From: JADJOY01 sp964450125
GTDB lineage: Bacteria > JADJOY01
Assembly: GCA_964450125.1 (NCBI GenBank)
Contig: CAYVDO010000419.1
Span: forward strand, 1 to 6,797
DNA: 6,797 bases
Reading direction: 5' to 3'
The notes under the pieces are model-generated. The model did not search any database. It was not told the origin of the DNA and was given only the letters and a program-made list of their open reading frames with translations. The translations under genes and the position numbers were made by a program. Shown here piece after piece: positions 6,311 through 6,797 of the stretch (positions are counted from its first letter, which is position 1; every line of letters begins with the position of its first letter).

Positions 6311-6797
6311 GGCCGCATCCCCAGCAGCTCGCGCAACGTGCGCGGATCATTCGCCTTCTCGAGCGCCGCCTCGGCCGTGATCGTGTTGAGCTTCACCAGG
6401 TCACGCAGGGATTCCTCCAGCCGGTGCATGCCGAGGGCACGCCCAGTCTGAAGCACCGACGGTATCTGGAACGTCTTGGCCTCGCGAATCAGGTTGGCCA
6501 CAGGCGGTGTCGCGATGAGTATCTCGGTGGCGGCCACCATCCCGTTCGCATCCGCCTTGCGGACCAGCTTCTGCGACACGATGGCGCGTAGCGATTCGGA
6601 CAGCATGGTTCGCACCTGGGCCTGTTGGTTCGCCGGATACGCATCGATGACCCGGTCCACGGTCTTGTGCGCCGACGTGGTCATGAGCGTGCCGAACACC
6701 AGGTGTCCGGTTTCGGCGGCACGAATCGCGTTCGAGATGGTCTCGGCATCGCGCAGCTCGCCGATCATGATCACGTCCGGATCCTCGCGCAGCGCCG
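6307..6797 (-). CDS. pilT: Second PilT-family ATPase, C-terminal part (5' end outside window)
   Basis: The last 162 residues of another pilus retraction ATPase. The frame enters from the right edge at 'ALREDPDVIMIGELRD', which is the Walker B region. Then come 'AETGHLVFGTLMTTSA' (the His box), 'DRVIDAYPANQQAQVRTML', and 'PVANLIREAKTFQI' in the place of the AIRNLIRE motif. Walker A and the Asp box lie beyond the window. The second His-box histidine is replaced by Met (codon at 6684-6682), while the first is kept (codon at 6705-6703). This is the opposite of the downstream paralog. 'TMQTTSA'-like His boxes occur, from memory, in some PilT paralogs of former Deltaproteobacteria, so the Met need not mean an inactive protein. 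The protein ends at the TGA overlapping the ATG of the next gene. It is closer to PilT than to PilU, whose His box reads 'TLHANNA'. Confidence 0.9.
   Translation of the reverse strand, partial: ALREDPDVIMIGELRDAETISNAIRAAETGHLVFGTLMTTSAHKTVDRVIDAYPANQQAQVRTMLSESLRAIVSQKLVRKADANGMVAATEILIATPPVANLIREAKTFQIPSVLQTGRALGMHRLEESLRDLVKLNTITAEAALEKANDPRTLRELLGMRP

Noticed and set aside
1..6797. CRISPR arrays, tRNA or rRNA genes, insertion-sequence ends, phage genes
   Set aside because: No direct-repeat/spacer pattern, no clover-leaf candidate, no transposase or integrase motif and no flanking terminal repeats were seen on either strand.

Overview
The window is high-GC bacterial DNA with long G/C-ending codons. 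It carries a TolC-type outer-membrane channel and type IV pilus ATPases, so the host is a Gram-negative (diderm) bacterium. The overall style resembles lineages of the former Deltaproteobacteria (Myxococcota, Binatota and similar), but that placement is only an impression. A run of 10 Ns inside one gene suggests a scaffolded draft or metagenome assembly.

Layout. (1) Bases 1-1546, minus strand: a small Cys-rich exported protein (1157-1546) is followed 114 bases downstream by a TolC/CusC-like outer-membrane efflux protein that runs off the left edge. Together they look like the start of a metal-efflux RND operon whose membrane-fusion and pump genes would lie outside the window. (2) Bases 1547-1813: a 267-base divergent intergenic region with a candidate sigma70-type promoter and a perfect 9-bp inverted repeat just upstream of the next gene. 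(3) Bases 1814-4465, plus strand: a single large secreted protein of tandem DUF11-type beta domains, each with its own cysteine pair, ending in a CARDB-like domain. A textbook intrinsic terminator follows it. (4) Bases 4557-6797, minus strand: a pilus-motor cluster read right to left. It contains a PilT-family ATPase cut by the right edge, a complete second PilT-family ATPase overlapping it by four bases (ATGA), and a 159-residue protein made of two copies of the same small domain.

How the genes fit together. The ATPase pair is translationally coupled and probably works as one retraction motor. The two paralogs have lost different histidines of the His box: the complete one lacks the first, the truncated one lacks the second. 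The duplicated-domain protein closes this cluster and is the least-described gene here. The DUF11 protein is monocistronic and has no visible link to either neighbouring operon, beyond being a plausible cell-surface or extracellular product.

Nothing in the window amounts to a clearly new defence, mobile or RNA system. The best leads are the His-box asymmetry, the duplicated-domain protein beside PilT, the small Cys-rich lipoprotein candidate before TolC, and the inverted repeat in the leader of the DUF11 gene.
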